From contig DATEZE010000002.1 in assembly GCA_035255845.1 (NCBI GenBank), positions 1 to 18,266 on the forward strand: a stretch of 18,266 bases of DNA, given 5' to 3'. A program made the translations under genes and the position numbers. Origin of the DNA: JALORV01 sp035255845 (GTDB lineage Bacteria > Pseudomonadota > Gammaproteobacteria > Burkholderiales > Burkholderiaceae_F). This document shows, piece by piece, positions 1 through 7,733 of this stretch. Positions within the stretch are counted from its first letter, which is position 1, and every line of letters begins with the position of its first letter. A model generated the notes under the pieces. The model saw nothing but the letters and a program-made list of their open reading frames with translations, did no database searches and was not told where the DNA came from.

Positions 1-1
1 T

Positions 2-67
2 CCAAAACGCTCGGGCGAGAAGATCCTCGAGGCGATCCAGGCGGCGTGGATCGAGGAAGCCGATTAG
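2..67 (+). CDS. C-terminal end of an unidentified protein (partial)
   Basis: An open frame enters from the left edge and ends at a TAG at 65..67. Its last 21 residues begin PKRSGEKILEA and end in WIEEAD, a charged helical tail. There is too little to assign a family. The frame is credible because it runs without a stop from the first base, ends just before a hairpin, and faces the stop of the leftward NUDIX gene 38 bases away, as convergent genes do here. It could still be a chance open frame, since 21 codons prove little. Confidence 0.45.
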   Translation, partial: PKRSGEKILEAIQAAWIEEAD

Positions 68-80
68 CGGGATACGCAAT

Positions 81-97
81 GCGTCCGCAGCGGACGC
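81..97. terminator. Hairpin between convergent genes, possible bidirectional terminator
   Basis: A perfect 7-base stem (GCGTCCG at 81..87 and CGGACGC at 91..97) closes a 3-base loop, CAG. It lies between the stop codon of the partial gene (67) and the stop of the NUDIX gene (108). The position suits a shared terminator for both. No run of T follows on either strand, so it is not a textbook intrinsic terminator and may act only as a 3'-end stabiliser. Confidence 0.4.
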
Positions 98-105
98 GGG
101 TCGAA

Positions 106-933
106 TCACTCGTACAGACCTGGCGGCGTGGCGCATGCGCTGCGGCGCGTCAGGCTCTCCAGCGTCGCCAGTGCTGATTCCAGCGTGAAGGCGTCGTTCT
201 CCATCGCATCGAGCAGCGCCGGCAAATCCCGCCGCTCGATCGCATCGACCTCGCCGTCTTGATTGCTGCAGGTCGTGTCCGCGCCCAGCGTCGCGTCGTA
301 GACGTGGATCCACTCCGATTGGTAACCCTCGGGCACCGGGCGGCGGACATGAAACATGCGTCCGTGATGCACTTCGATTCGGTCCAGTGCCAGCCCGGCT
401 TCCTCCCACGCCTCGCGCTCGAGCGCCTGCTCGAGTGTTTCGCCGGCCGGCACCATGCCGCCGACCAAGTTGTCCCACTGTCCCGGATCGATCGACTTGT
501 GCGCGGCCCGGCGCGCCACGATGAGCGTGCCGTCGTCGGCCAGCGCGTTCAGGTGCACGGCCTCGGTCACGATGCCGAGTGTGCGACATGCCGCCCGCTC
601 GATCGTCGCCAGCACTTGACCGCCGCGCGTGGCTCGCACTGCGAGCAGTTCGTTGCGCCAGCCGCGCAACAGCCCCGCGTCGCGAAGTCGCTCTGCCGCC
701 TCGGCGAGCCGCCGACTGCGCCCAGCGACGTCGAGGCCTTCGTCCCGCAATTGCAGCAGCCCGTCCCGGCGGTCGAAGCCTGCATCCTGCGTTAGCGCGT
801 CCGCGACGGCAGAAGTCACCCAGCCGACAGCGTGTCCGGCGACGACGAAGGGCTCGAGGGTTGGCGGCCGTTGCGGTTGCGCGCGCGCCTGCAGGCGCTG
901 GGCCAGGGCAAACAGGCGCGCCGCGTGAGCCAT
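106..933 (-). CDS. NUDIX hydrolase with N-terminal DUF4743-type domain
   Basis: This 275-residue protein probably hydrolyses a nucleoside-diphosphate-type metabolite in the cytoplasm. The complete NUDIX box (G-x5-E-x7-REUxEExGU) lies at residues 159..181: G159, E165, R173-E174, E177-E178 and G180. About 120 residues precede the NUDIX domain and resemble the DUF4743 region (the GWVTSAVADAL and LRDAGLLRGWRNEL segments). Fungal and plant proteins with this layout (Tnr3, YJR142W) act on damaged thiamine diphosphate, so removal of oxidised thiamine diphosphate is a reasonable but untested guess. The ATG at 933..931 overlaps the lysS stop codon by one base (TGATG), implying translational coupling as the last gene of the prfB-lysS operon. 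The NUDIX assignment is sure; the substrate is not. Confidence 0.9.
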   Translation of the reverse strand: MAHAARLFALAQRLQARAQPQRPPTLEPFVVAGHAVGWVTSAVADALTQDAGFDRRDGLLQLRDEGLDVAGRSRRLAEAAERLRDAGLLRGWRNELLAVRATRGGQVLATIERAACRTLGIVTEAVHLNALADDGTLIVARRAAHKSIDPGQWDNLVGGMVPAGETLEQALEREAWEEAGLALDRIEVHHGRMFHVRRPVPEGYQSEWIHVYDATLGADTTCSNQDGEVDAIERRDLPALLDAMENDAFTLESALATLESLTRRSACATPPGLYE

Positions 934-2438
934 CAGGACTCGGGGCGCATGTGCGGAAACAGGATCACGTCCCGGATACTCGGCGTATCCGTGACGAGCA
1001 TGATGAAGCGGTCGACGCCGACGCCACAGCCGGCAGCGGGCGGCATGCCGTATTCGAGCGCCCGCACATAGTCGGCGTCGTAGTACATCGCCTCCTCGTC
1101 GCCCGCGGCCTTGGCCTTCGCCTGCTCGTTGAAACGCGCCGCCTGGTCCTCGGGGTCGTTGAGCTCGGAGAAGCCGTTGGCGAGTTCGCGCCCGGCGATG
1201 AACAGTTCGAAGCGCTCGGTGATCTCGGGTCGAGCGTCAGATGCGCGGGCGAGCGGCGAAACCTCTATCGGATAGTCGACGATGTAGGTCGGCTGGATCA
1301 GCTTCGACTCGGCGAATTCCTCGAACAGCGCCAGCTGCAGGGTGCCCAGGCCCGCTTCGTCCGCGTGCTTGCTGCCCTTCGCACGCAGCGCGCGGTGCAG
1401 AAAAGAGCGGTCCGCCAGCTGCGCATCGGAATAGGCGGGGGCATGCGCACGGATCGCCTGCACGATGGTCATGCGCGCGAAAGGCAGCGAGAGGTCGATG
1501 CTCTGCCCCTGGTAGCTGAGCAACGCGGAACCTGTGGCGGCGATCGCCACTCGACGCAGCAGCCGCTCGGTGAAGTCCATCAGCCACGAGTAATCCTGAT
1601 ACGCGGCGTAGAACTCCATCATCGTAAATTCGGGGTTGTGGCGCGGGCTCACGCCTTCGTTGCGGAAGTTGCGGTTGATCTCGAAGACGCGCTCGAAGCC
1701 GCCGACCACCAGCCGCTTCAAATACAGCTCCGGTGCGATGCGCAGAAACATGTCGATGCCGAGCGCGTTATGGTGGGTCACGAATGGCTTGGCCGCCGCG
1801 CCACCCGGGATGACCTGGAGCATCGGCGTCTCGACCTCAAGAAAGCCCTCGGCGACCATGAACTCGCGCATTGCGGCGATGGCCTTGCTGCGCGTCAAAA
1901 ATGCGGCGCGCGCGTCCTCGTTCATGATCAGGTCGACGTAGCGTTGCCGGTAGCGCTGCTCGCGGTCCTCGAGCCCGTGGAACTTGTCGGGCAGCGGTCG
2001 CAGCGCCTTGGCCATCAGCCGGAGTTCCTTCACCCGGACCGACAATTCGCCCTTCTGCGTCTTGAACACGACGCCGCGCGCCGCGATCAGGTCACCGATG
2101 TCCCAGCGCTTGAACTCTTCTAGCGCGGCTTCACCCGCATCGTCCTTCGCGACGAAGAACTGGATGCGGCCGCTCATGTCCTGCACCGTGGCGAACGCGA
2201 CCTTGCCCATCACCCGCTTCAGCATCATGCGACCGGCGACGGCGACTTCGATCCGCGTCTGCTCGAGCGCATCGCGATCGAGGTGTCCGTATTGACGGTG
2301 CAGGTCGCCCGCCAGCTGCTCGCGGCGGAAATCGTTGGGAAAGGCAGGGCCGCGCAGTCTGAGCTCGGCCAGCTTCGCGCGCCGCTCAGCGACGATTTGG
2401 TTTTCGTCGGCGGCAGGCACGGGTGTCGATTCGTTCAT
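933..2438 (-). CDS. lysS: Lysyl-tRNA synthetase, class II
   Basis: This 501-residue enzyme charges tRNA-Lys with lysine using ATP. An N-terminal OB-fold anticodon-binding domain spans roughly residues 60..160. The class II catalytic core follows, with motif 2 recognisable as FRNEGVSPRHNPEFTMMEFY and motif 3 as GVGVDRFIML, followed by the family-typical SIRDVILFPHMRPE ending. The length matches the family (about 500). The start at 2438 fits the usual short acidic N-terminus (MNESTP). It begins 9 bases after the stop of the dehydrogenase gene and its stop overlaps the NUDIX start, so it is cotranscribed from prfB. The prfB-lysS link is the same as in E. coli, but here two extra genes sit between them. 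Confidence 0.98.
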   Translation of the reverse strand: MNESTPVPAADENQIVAERRAKLAELRLRGPAFPNDFRREQLAGDLHRQYGHLDRDALEQTRIEVAVAGRMMLKRVMGKVAFATVQDMSGRIQFFVAKDDAGEAALEEFKRWDIGDLIAARGVVFKTQKGELSVRVKELRLMAKALRPLPDKFHGLEDREQRYRQRYVDLIMNEDARAAFLTRSKAIAAMREFMVAEGFLEVETPMLQVIPGGAAAKPFVTHHNALGIDMFLRIAPELYLKRLVVGGFERVFEINRNFRNEGVSPRHNPEFTMMEFYAAYQDYSWLMDFTERLLRRVAIAATGSALLSYQGQSIDLSLPFARMTIVQAIRAHAPAYSDAQLADRSFLHRALRAKGSKHADEAGLGTLQLALFEEFAESKLIQPTYIVDYPIEVSPLARASDARPEITERFELFIAGRELANGFSELNDPEDQAARFNEQAKAKAAGDEEAMYYDADYVRALEYGMPPAAGCGVGVDRFIMLVTDTPSIRDVILFPHMRPES

Positions 2439-2447
2439 GTCGGCAAT

Positions 2448-3212
2448 CTACGCCTGGCGAACATCGGCAACGGGCTCGTGCCCGAAGTCCGCGCGGTGGA
2501 GGTAGGAAAGTACCCGCGCGGCCGCGGCCTGCGGCGTCGAAAGCTGGCCGGTCGCCTTGAACTCGACGAAGTGCGCCTGCTCCGGAAAACCAGTGCGGTC
2601 GGCGGCGCGCAGTTCCGCCTGCATGTCGGTATCGACAATTCCCGGCGCGAGCGCGACGATGCGCGCCGGATTCGGCAGCATCGCCTCGTCGAGCGCCGCC
2701 ACGCGCGAGAAGTGATCGAGTCCCGCCTTGGCTGCGCAATAGGTTGCCCACCCGGCCACCGCGCGTTTGCCCGCGCCGGACGAGATGCTGAGCACGCGTC
2801 GGTCGATCGGCCAGGATCGAGTCGCACGCAGGAACGCGGACGTCAGAAGCATCGGAGCTTCCAGATCGACCCGCAGCACGGCTGCGATGTCGTCCGCGGG
2901 ACTGCTATCGATCGGTCCTACGTGCCCCAGCAGGCCGGCGTTATTGATCAGCGCGGCCGCGACGAAACCTGCCCGACCGTGCCTATGCAGCCAGGCCTCG
3001 AGGCGAGCCGCCACACCGATGTCGTGTCCGATGTCGATCGTCCACTGTTCGAGCAAGGCACCGATCGCGTGAGCGCGCGACCCCAGCGATTCGTCCGGGT
3101 GACGCGACAGCGTGAGCAACTGCACGTCGGGCGCGAGCAACTGTTCGGCAAGTGCGGCGCCGAGGCCGCGCGATGCGCCGGTGAGCACATAGAGTCTGCG
3201 TGCAGTAGTCAT
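2448..3212 (-). CDS. Short-chain dehydrogenase/reductase (SDR), YueD/sepiapterin-reductase-like
   Basis: This 254-residue classical SDR is a cytoplasmic NAD(P)H-dependent carbonyl reductase of unknown substrate. The dinucleotide-binding motif TGASRGLG is at residues 11..18, NNAG at 90..93, the catalytic Ser near 144..145 in LSISSGAG, Tyr158 and Lys162 in YCAAK, and the PGIVDT segment at 190..195. An arginine in LSRHPD after the second strand suggests preference for NADPH. The stretch SSGAGKRAVAGW resembles the benzil reductase (YueD) and sepiapterin reductase branch. The usual catalytic Asn of the central helix is Asp116 here (RVDLEAP), which is unusual. The start overlaps the acetyltransferase stop by four bases (ATGA), and lysS follows after 9 bases. 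Confidence 0.92.
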   Translation of the reverse strand: MTTARRLYVLTGASRGLGAALAEQLLAPDVQLLTLSRHPDESLGSRAHAIGALLEQWTIDIGHDIGVAARLEAWLHRHGRAGFVAAALINNAGLLGHVGPIDSSPADDIAAVLRVDLEAPMLLTSAFLRATRSWPIDRRVLSISSGAGKRAVAGWATYCAAKAGLDHFSRVAALDEAMLPNPARIVALAPGIVDTDMQAELRAADRTGFPEQAHFVEFKATGQLSTPQAAAARVLSYLHRADFGHEPVADVRQA

Positions 3213-3850
3213 CGTGGTTCCGCCAGATAGACGCGGTCAGCCACTCCATGCGCGGCCGACCAGCCGGGATAGTCGTCGATCGTCAGCGCGAAGATGCGCG
3301 TGTCGCGGAGCTCACCGTGGTGATCGCGCGTCTCCGCCCGCAACAGCCCTTCCTCGCGCATGCCTGCACGGCGCATGACCGCTGCGCTTGATGCGTTACC
3401 GGCATCACAGCTCCCCCAGACGCGGTTCACCAGCATCTGATCGAACGCAAAGTGGACCTGCAGGCGCACGATTTCGGTGGCGATGCCGGCGCCGCGCGCG
3501 GGCGGTACGAGAAAGTAGCCGATCTCGGCCTTCGGCGTGCGCCAGTCCGGCGCGTGAAAGCCCGCACCGCCCAGATATGCGCCGTTCGCCGCATCGAGGA
3601 TTGCCATCGGCATCGCCCGCCGCAGCGCAAATTCCGCGTTCATGCGCCGCGCGTAGGACTCCGAGTCCTCGATCCGTTGATGGCGCCGAGGCCACTCCAT
3701 CCATTGCAGCAGTTCCTCACGATGCGGTGCCAGCGCAGCGAACAGCGTTGCGCCGTCACCGACTCGATAGCGACGCAGCACGACGCGGCGGCTCGACAGT
3801 CCCTCGGCAAGGGTCAGCAGCTCCGGGTGCTCGATGGCTGGCCGCGGCAT
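3209..3850 (-). CDS. GNAT-family N-acetyltransferase (RimJ/RimL type)
   Basis: This 213-residue acetyl-CoA-dependent N-acetyltransferase is of the RimJ/RimL group, which modifies protein N-termini or small amines. The acetyl-CoA-binding loop RGAGIA is at residues 119..124 after the strand AEIGYFLVP, and the late family motif is at N152 onwards (NASSAAVMRRAGMREEG). An opening LSSRRVVLRRYRVGD matches the first strand of the fold. A pairing with ribosomal proteins or release factors would suit its place between prfB (6 bases upstream) and the dehydrogenase (ATGA overlap), but nothing in the sequence proves the substrate. The ATG at 3850 leaves a short N-terminal extension before the domain. Confidence 0.9.
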   Translation of the reverse strand: MPRPAIEHPELLTLAEGLSSRRVVLRRYRVGDGATLFAALAPHREELLQWMEWPRRHQRIEDSESYARRMNAEFALRRAMPMAILDAANGAYLGGAGFHAPDWRTPKAEIGYFLVPPARGAGIATEIVRLQVHFAFDQMLVNRVWGSCDAGNASSAAVMRRAGMREEGLLRAETRDHHGELRDTRIFALTIDDYPGWSAAHGVADRVYLAEPR

Positions 3851-3856
3851 AAGAAC

Positions 3857-4961
3857 CTAGACACCCTGCTTCAGGCTTGCCTCTATGAAGTCATCGAGGT
3901 CCCCGTCGAGCACGGCTTGCGTGTTGCCAACCTCGACGTTGGTTCTGAGGTCCTTGATGCGCGACTGGTCTAGCACGTAGGAGCGGATCTGGTGGCCCCA
4001 GCCGATGTCGGTCTTGGATTCCTCGAGCTTGTTCTGCTCTGCCTGGCGCTTGCGCAACTCGAGTTCGTACAGCCGCGACTTCAGCATCGCCATCGCCTCG
4101 GCCCGGTTGCGATGCTGCGAGCGGTCGTTCTGGCTCTGCACGACGATGTTGGTCGGCAGGTGCGTGATGCGTACGGCCGACTCGGTCTTGTTGACATGCT
4201 GGCCGCCGGCGCCCGAGGCCCGATAGACGTCGATGCGCAGGTCGGCGGGATTGATGTCCACTTCGACCGATTCGTCGACCTCGGGATAGACGAACACGCT
4301 CGCGAACGAGGTGTGACGCCGCGCGTTCGAATCGAAGGGCGACTTGCGCACTAACCGGTGGATGCCGGTCTCAGTGCGCAACATGCCGTAGGCGTAGTCC
4401 CCGCTGATCTTGATCGTCGCGCCCTTGATGCCGGCAACCTCGCCGTCCGACTCGTCGAGCAGTTCGGGCTTGAAGCCGCGCCGCTCGGCGTAGCGCAGAT
4501 ACATGCGCTCCAGCATTCCGGCCCAGTCCTGCGCTTCGGTGCCGCCGGCACCTGCCTGGATCTCGATGAAGCAGTTGTTGGGATCGAGCGGATTGTTGAA
4601 CATCCGCTGGAATTCGAGATCGTCGACCTGCTTCGCGAGGCCTCCGACATCGGCCTCGACCGAGACCAGGGTGGCGATGTCGTCGTCGCTCCGCCCCATC
4701 TCGAACAGCTCCCCGGCGTCGCGCACGCCGTGCACGAGTGCGTGCATTTTCTGCACGACGAGGTCGAGCGTCTTCTTTTCCCTGCCGAGTTCCTGCGCCC
4801 GCTTCGGATCGTCCCAGACCTTCGGATCTTCGAGCGCGCGATTGACCTCTTCGAGCCGAGCTTCCTTTACATCGACGTCAAAGATACCTCCGCAGTTCGG
4901 CCAGGCGTCCACGCAGGCCCGCGATAGTGCCCTCGATCTGGTTCAGGCGTTCGGCTTCCAT
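3857..4961 (-). CDS. prfB: Peptide chain release factor 2 (RF2), made by programmed +1 frameshift
   Basis: RF2 releases finished proteins at UGA and UAA codons. The gene is read as two segments: 4961..4881 (27 codons from ATG, beginning MEAERLNQ and ending RRYL), then a +1 shift past the T at 4880 into 4879..3857. This gives 367 residues, close to E. coli RF2 (365). The stop-recognition tripeptide SPF is present in RKSPFDSNARRHTS and the catalytic GGQ in SGAGGQHVNKTES. The in-frame UGA at 4880..4878 means low RF2 favours frameshifting and so more RF2. An open frame beginning MDAWPNCGG can also be read from 4912, but that would lose the conserved N-terminal helix and is not the real start. It is the first gene of the leftward operon, with a TATAAT -10 box upstream. 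Confidence 0.98.
4877..4892 (-). promoter_or_regulatory. RF2 programmed +1 frameshift site
   Basis: Read on the minus strand the site is CGG AGG TAT CTT TGA C. It has the slippery CTT at 4883..4881, the in-frame TGA at 4880..4878, and the Shine-Dalgarno-like GGAGG at 4891..4887, three bases before CTT. E. coli prfB has the same arrangement (AGG GGG TAT CTT TGA C), where the internal Shine-Dalgarno pairing pushes the ribosome forward by one base. RF2 shortage therefore raises its own synthesis, and probably alters nothing else in the operon directly. Confidence 0.95.
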
Positions 4962-4988
4962 GACGATTCTCGATGCGGAAAGGCGCGG

Positions 4989-4994
4989 ATTATA
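4989..4994 (-). promoter_or_regulatory. -10 box of the prfB operon promoter
   Basis: On the minus strand this reads TATAAT, a perfect sigma-70 -10 element, 27 bases before the prfB ATG. Transcription would start near 4982, giving a leader of about 20 bases. No good -35 hexamer is visible at the usual distance (CGGCTC at 5017..5012), so an activator or an upstream element may be needed. The inverted repeat at 5014..5033 overlaps that -35 position. Confidence 0.6.
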
Positions 4995-5013
4995 GGAGCC
5001 GGGCCTCCCGCGA

Positions 5014-5033
5014 GCCGAGTGGGGCCGCTCGGC
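5014..5033. repeat. Inverted repeat between divergent prfB and cyclase promoters
   Basis: GCCGAG (5014..5019) and CTCGGC (5028..5033) form a perfect 6-base inverted repeat around an 8-base spacer. It lies between the prfB -10 (4989..4994, leftward) and the candidate cyclase -10 (5045..5050, rightward), in the position expected of an operator acting on both. In DNA this rich in G and C such a repeat can arise by chance, so the regulatory role is only a suggestion. Confidence 0.3.
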
Positions 5034-5044
5034 CGCGTCCCACG

Positions 5045-5050
5045 TACACT
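5045..5050 (+). promoter_or_regulatory. Candidate -10 box for the cyclase-STAND gene
   Basis: TACACT lies 41 bases upstream of the ATG at 5092, in the only AT-containing stretch of this part of the intergenic region. The same hexamer occurs just upstream of the TatD-family gene (13559..13564), and the related TACAAT upstream of lolC. No clear -35 is visible. Transcription from it would start near 5057. Confidence 0.4.
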
Positions 5051-5091
5051 CGCGGCGCTAGCAACGCGATGCCGCTTGGCGCCTTCGCCCG

Positions 5092-7716
5092 ATGACCGAA
5101 TCCGCCTCTGTGGTGACCTACCTGTTCTCGGACATCGAGGGCAGCACGAGGCTCTGGGAGTCGGATGCCGAGCGTGCTGCGCCCGCGGTGGCCTGGCATG
5201 ACGCACTCTGCCGCGGTGTTGTCACAGACCATCGCGGCACCGTCGTCAAGATGACCGGAGATGGGTTGCATGCAGCCTTCGACGACCCGGCCGATGCCGT
5301 CGCGGCGGTCATCGAGCTGCAGCTGGCGCTCGCGGCTCCATCAGATGAGAGAGCGCCACTCAAAGTGCGGTGTGGGCTGCACCTAGGTGCCGATCAGCGG
5401 CGCGACAACGATTTCTTCGGTCCTGCCGTCAACCGCGCCGCCCGCATCATGGCTGCGGCGCATGGCGGGCAGGTGCTGTTGTCGCAGGCGGTGGCTGACC
5501 GCATCACAGGTCGCCTGCCGCAGGGTGCGATGCTGCGCGATCTTGGAACGGTGCGACTGCGCGACCTGGGATCGCCCGAGCACGTTTTCCAGATCGTTCA
5601 TCCGGCGCTGCGTCACGACTTCCCGCCGCTGCGTTCGATGGCGAGCGCGCCCAACAATCTGGCGCAGCAGCTCAACTCGTTCGTCGGCCGCGACCACCAG
5701 ATGGAGCAGGTCCGGCAACTGCTGGCCAGCTGCCGGCTGCTGACGCTTCTAGGCATGGGCGGCCTGGGAAAGTCGCGGCTGTCGATGCAGGTCGCCGCGG
5801 TCGTTCTCGAGGATTATCCGGACGGCGTCTGGTTCGTTGAGCTAGCCGCACTGTCGGATCCACAGCTCGTCCCGCAGGCGGTGGCCTCGGTGCTCGGAGT
5901 GAAGGAGGAGCCGGGTGGCACGGTGCTGGACGCGCTGATTCGGTATGTGAGCAACAAGAAGCTGCTCATCGTCCTCGACAACTGCGAACACCTCGTGCAT
6001 GAGTGCGCCGACATCGCCAAGCGGCTGCTGCAGGCCGGGCCCCAAGTCCGCGTGCTGGCATCGAGCCGGGATTCGCTACGTATCGCAGGCGAGACGGTGT
6101 TCCACCTCACGCCACTGCAGGCCCCCGCCGCCGACCTCCAGCCGTCGATTGACGTATTGCTGGGGCTCGAGTCGGTACGGCTGTTCGTCGATCGTGCCGC
6201 GGCGGCGCAGCCGTCGTTCCGGCTCACCGAGAAGAACGCGACGGCGGTGGCCGAGATCTGCCGGCGGCTGGACGGGATTCCGCTCGCGATCGAGCTCGCC
6301 GCGGCGCGGACCCGGGCCATTCCGCTCGAGACCATCGCGGTGCGGCTGAAGGATCGCTTCAAGCTGTTGACCACCAACGACCGGACGGCGCTGCCACGCC
6401 AGCAGACCCTGCGCGCGTTGATCGACTGGTCTTATGACCTGCTCGCGCCATCGGAACTGGCGCTGTTCCAGCGGCTTTCCACCTTTGCGGGGGGATGGAC
6501 CCTCGAGGCGGCCGAAGCGGTCTGCGGTGGTGGGCCGATCGGCGTGGACCAGATCGTCGATTTGCTGACCAACCTGGTCGACAAGTCGCTCGTCGTACTT
6601 GATGCCGAGGGCAGCCGCTACCGCATGCTTGAAACGGTCCGACAGTACGCGGCCGAGCGCCTCGGCGCGTCGGCGGACGATGGGGTGACGCGCGCGCACC
6701 ACCTGGCGTGGTGCCTGACCCTGGCGCAGCGCGCTCGCGAAGGACTGGTCGGTTCGGGCGCCGGGCACTGGCTCGCAGAACTCGATGCGGAACGGGAAAA
6801 CATCCTTACCGCACATCGCTGGTGTGACGACGCAGCGGACGGCGCCACGCTGGGCCTTGAGTTGATGCACTCGCTGAAGCTCTACTGGTACCAGCGTGGG
6901 CTGTTGACGCTCGGCCACCGCCTGACCCTCGAAGCGCTTTCGCGTACCCGTCCGGACGAGCACAGTGTGTCGCGTTGCCGCGGGCTCGCCGACGTCGGCC
7001 AGTTCTGCGGTTTCCTGGGGCGCAATGTGGACGCCCGTCGCTACCTTGAAGAGAGCCTGGCGATCGCCCGCGAACTCGATGATCACAACCGCATTGCGGC
7101 TGCACTGCAATCGCTGGGCAACGCATCTCAGGCGGTCGGTGATCTCGGTCGCGCGCGCGAGCTTTTCGATGAAGGTATCGAACGCGCGCGCGAGGTCGGC
7201 AATGCGCGCCAGCTCGCGTCGGCGCTGATGTCCGGGGGCCAGCTAATGCGCCAGCAGCGCGACTACACGGGCGCGTCGCAGCTCTACCGAGAAGCGACCG
7301 ACATCGCCCGCAGCCTCGGCGATGAGGAGAGTGTGGCGATCGGGCAGCTGAATCTGGCGATCGTCGCCATCGAGTGTCAGAGCCTCGCGGAGGCACGCCC
7401 GCTGTTACGCGAGGCGCTGCTGGCTGCGGTAGCTACGCGCTCGCAACTTGTCGGCCAGGCGGCACTCGATGTCATGGCTGGATACGCGGTTGCCACTGAC
7501 TGTCAGCAACACAGTGCGCAGTTCTTCGGTGCAGCGGAAGAGCAGGCGCGGCGGTCCGGACTGCACCGCGACAGTGCCGACACCGATTTCCTGCTGCCAC
7601 GCGTCGAGAAATGCCGCTCATTCCTCGGTGCCGATCGGTTCGCGCGCGCGCAAGCCGAAGGCGCCCGATGGGGCTACGAACAAGCGCTTAAAAGGGCGGT
7701 CGAACAGCTCGCATGA
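5092..7716 (+). CDS. Class III nucleotide cyclase - STAND/NB-ARC ATPase - TPR signalling protein
   Basis: This 874-residue multidomain protein has three parts. Residues 7..170 are a class III adenylate/guanylate cyclase catalytic domain: metal-binding D14 (FSDIEGST) and D57 (TGDG), K53 and D107 in the adenine-selecting positions, and transition-state N114 and R118 (VNRAAR). All catalytic residues are present, so cAMP production is predicted. From about 195 to 520 is a STAND-type ATPase with P-loop GMGGLGKS (221..228), Walker B IVLDNCEH (D296) and the SSRDSLRIAGE segment typical of AfsR/LuxR-family regulators. The rest is helical, with about four TPR-like repeats around 620..790. Relatives of this layout are common in actinobacteria, where many end in a LuxR helix-turn-helix; this one ends in plain helix without it. 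No membrane segment is seen. The likely logic is that the TPRs sense a partner and the ATPase switches cyclase activity. The ATG start leaves only six residues before the first cyclase strand. Confidence 0.93.
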   Translation: MTESASVVTYLFSDIEGSTRLWESDAERAAPAVAWHDALCRGVVTDHRGTVVKMTGDGLHAAFDDPADAVAAVIELQLALAAPSDERAPLKVRCGLHLGADQRRDNDFFGPAVNRAARIMAAAHGGQVLLSQAVADRITGRLPQGAMLRDLGTVRLRDLGSPEHVFQIVHPALRHDFPPLRSMASAPNNLAQQLNSFVGRDHQMEQVRQLLASCRLLTLLGMGGLGKSRLSMQVAAVVLEDYPDGVWFVELAALSDPQLVPQAVASVLGVKEEPGGTVLDALIRYVSNKKLLIVLDNCEHLVHECADIAKRLLQAGPQVRVLASSRDSLRIAGETVFHLTPLQAPAADLQPSIDVLLGLESVRLFVDRAAAAQPSFRLTEKNATAVAEICRRLDGIPLAIELAAARTRAIPLETIAVRLKDRFKLLTTNDRTALPRQQTLRALIDWSYDLLAPSELALFQRLSTFAGGWTLEAAEAVCGGGPIGVDQIVDLLTNLVDKSLVVLDAEGSRYRMLETVRQYAAERLGASADDGVTRAHHLAWCLTLAQRAREGLVGSGAGHWLAELDAERENILTAHRWCDDAADGATLGLELMHSLKLYWYQRGLLTLGHRLTLEALSRTRPDEHSVSRCRGLADVGQFCGFLGRNVDARRYLEESLAIARELDDHNRIAAALQSLGNASQAVGDLGRARELFDEGIERAREVGNARQLASALMSGGQLMRQQRDYTGASQLYREATDIARSLGDEESVAIGQLNLAIVAIECQSLAEARPLLREALLAAVATRSQLVGQAALDVMAGYAVATDCQQHSAQFFGAAEEQARRSGLHRDSADTDFLLPRVEKCRSFLGADRFARAQAEGARWGYEQALKRAVEQLA

Positions 7717-7733
7717 CTGCCGGCGACAGCGCG

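Noticed and set aside
579..2123. 514-codon rightward open frame
   Set aside because: It lies antisense to lysS and the NUDIX gene, is arginine- and histidine-rich with no recognisable domain, and is the complement-frame shadow common in high-GC genes.
6076..7110. 344-codon leftward frame under the cyclase-STAND gene
   Set aside because: It is the shadow of a gene with clear cyclase, ATPase and TPR motifs on the other strand.
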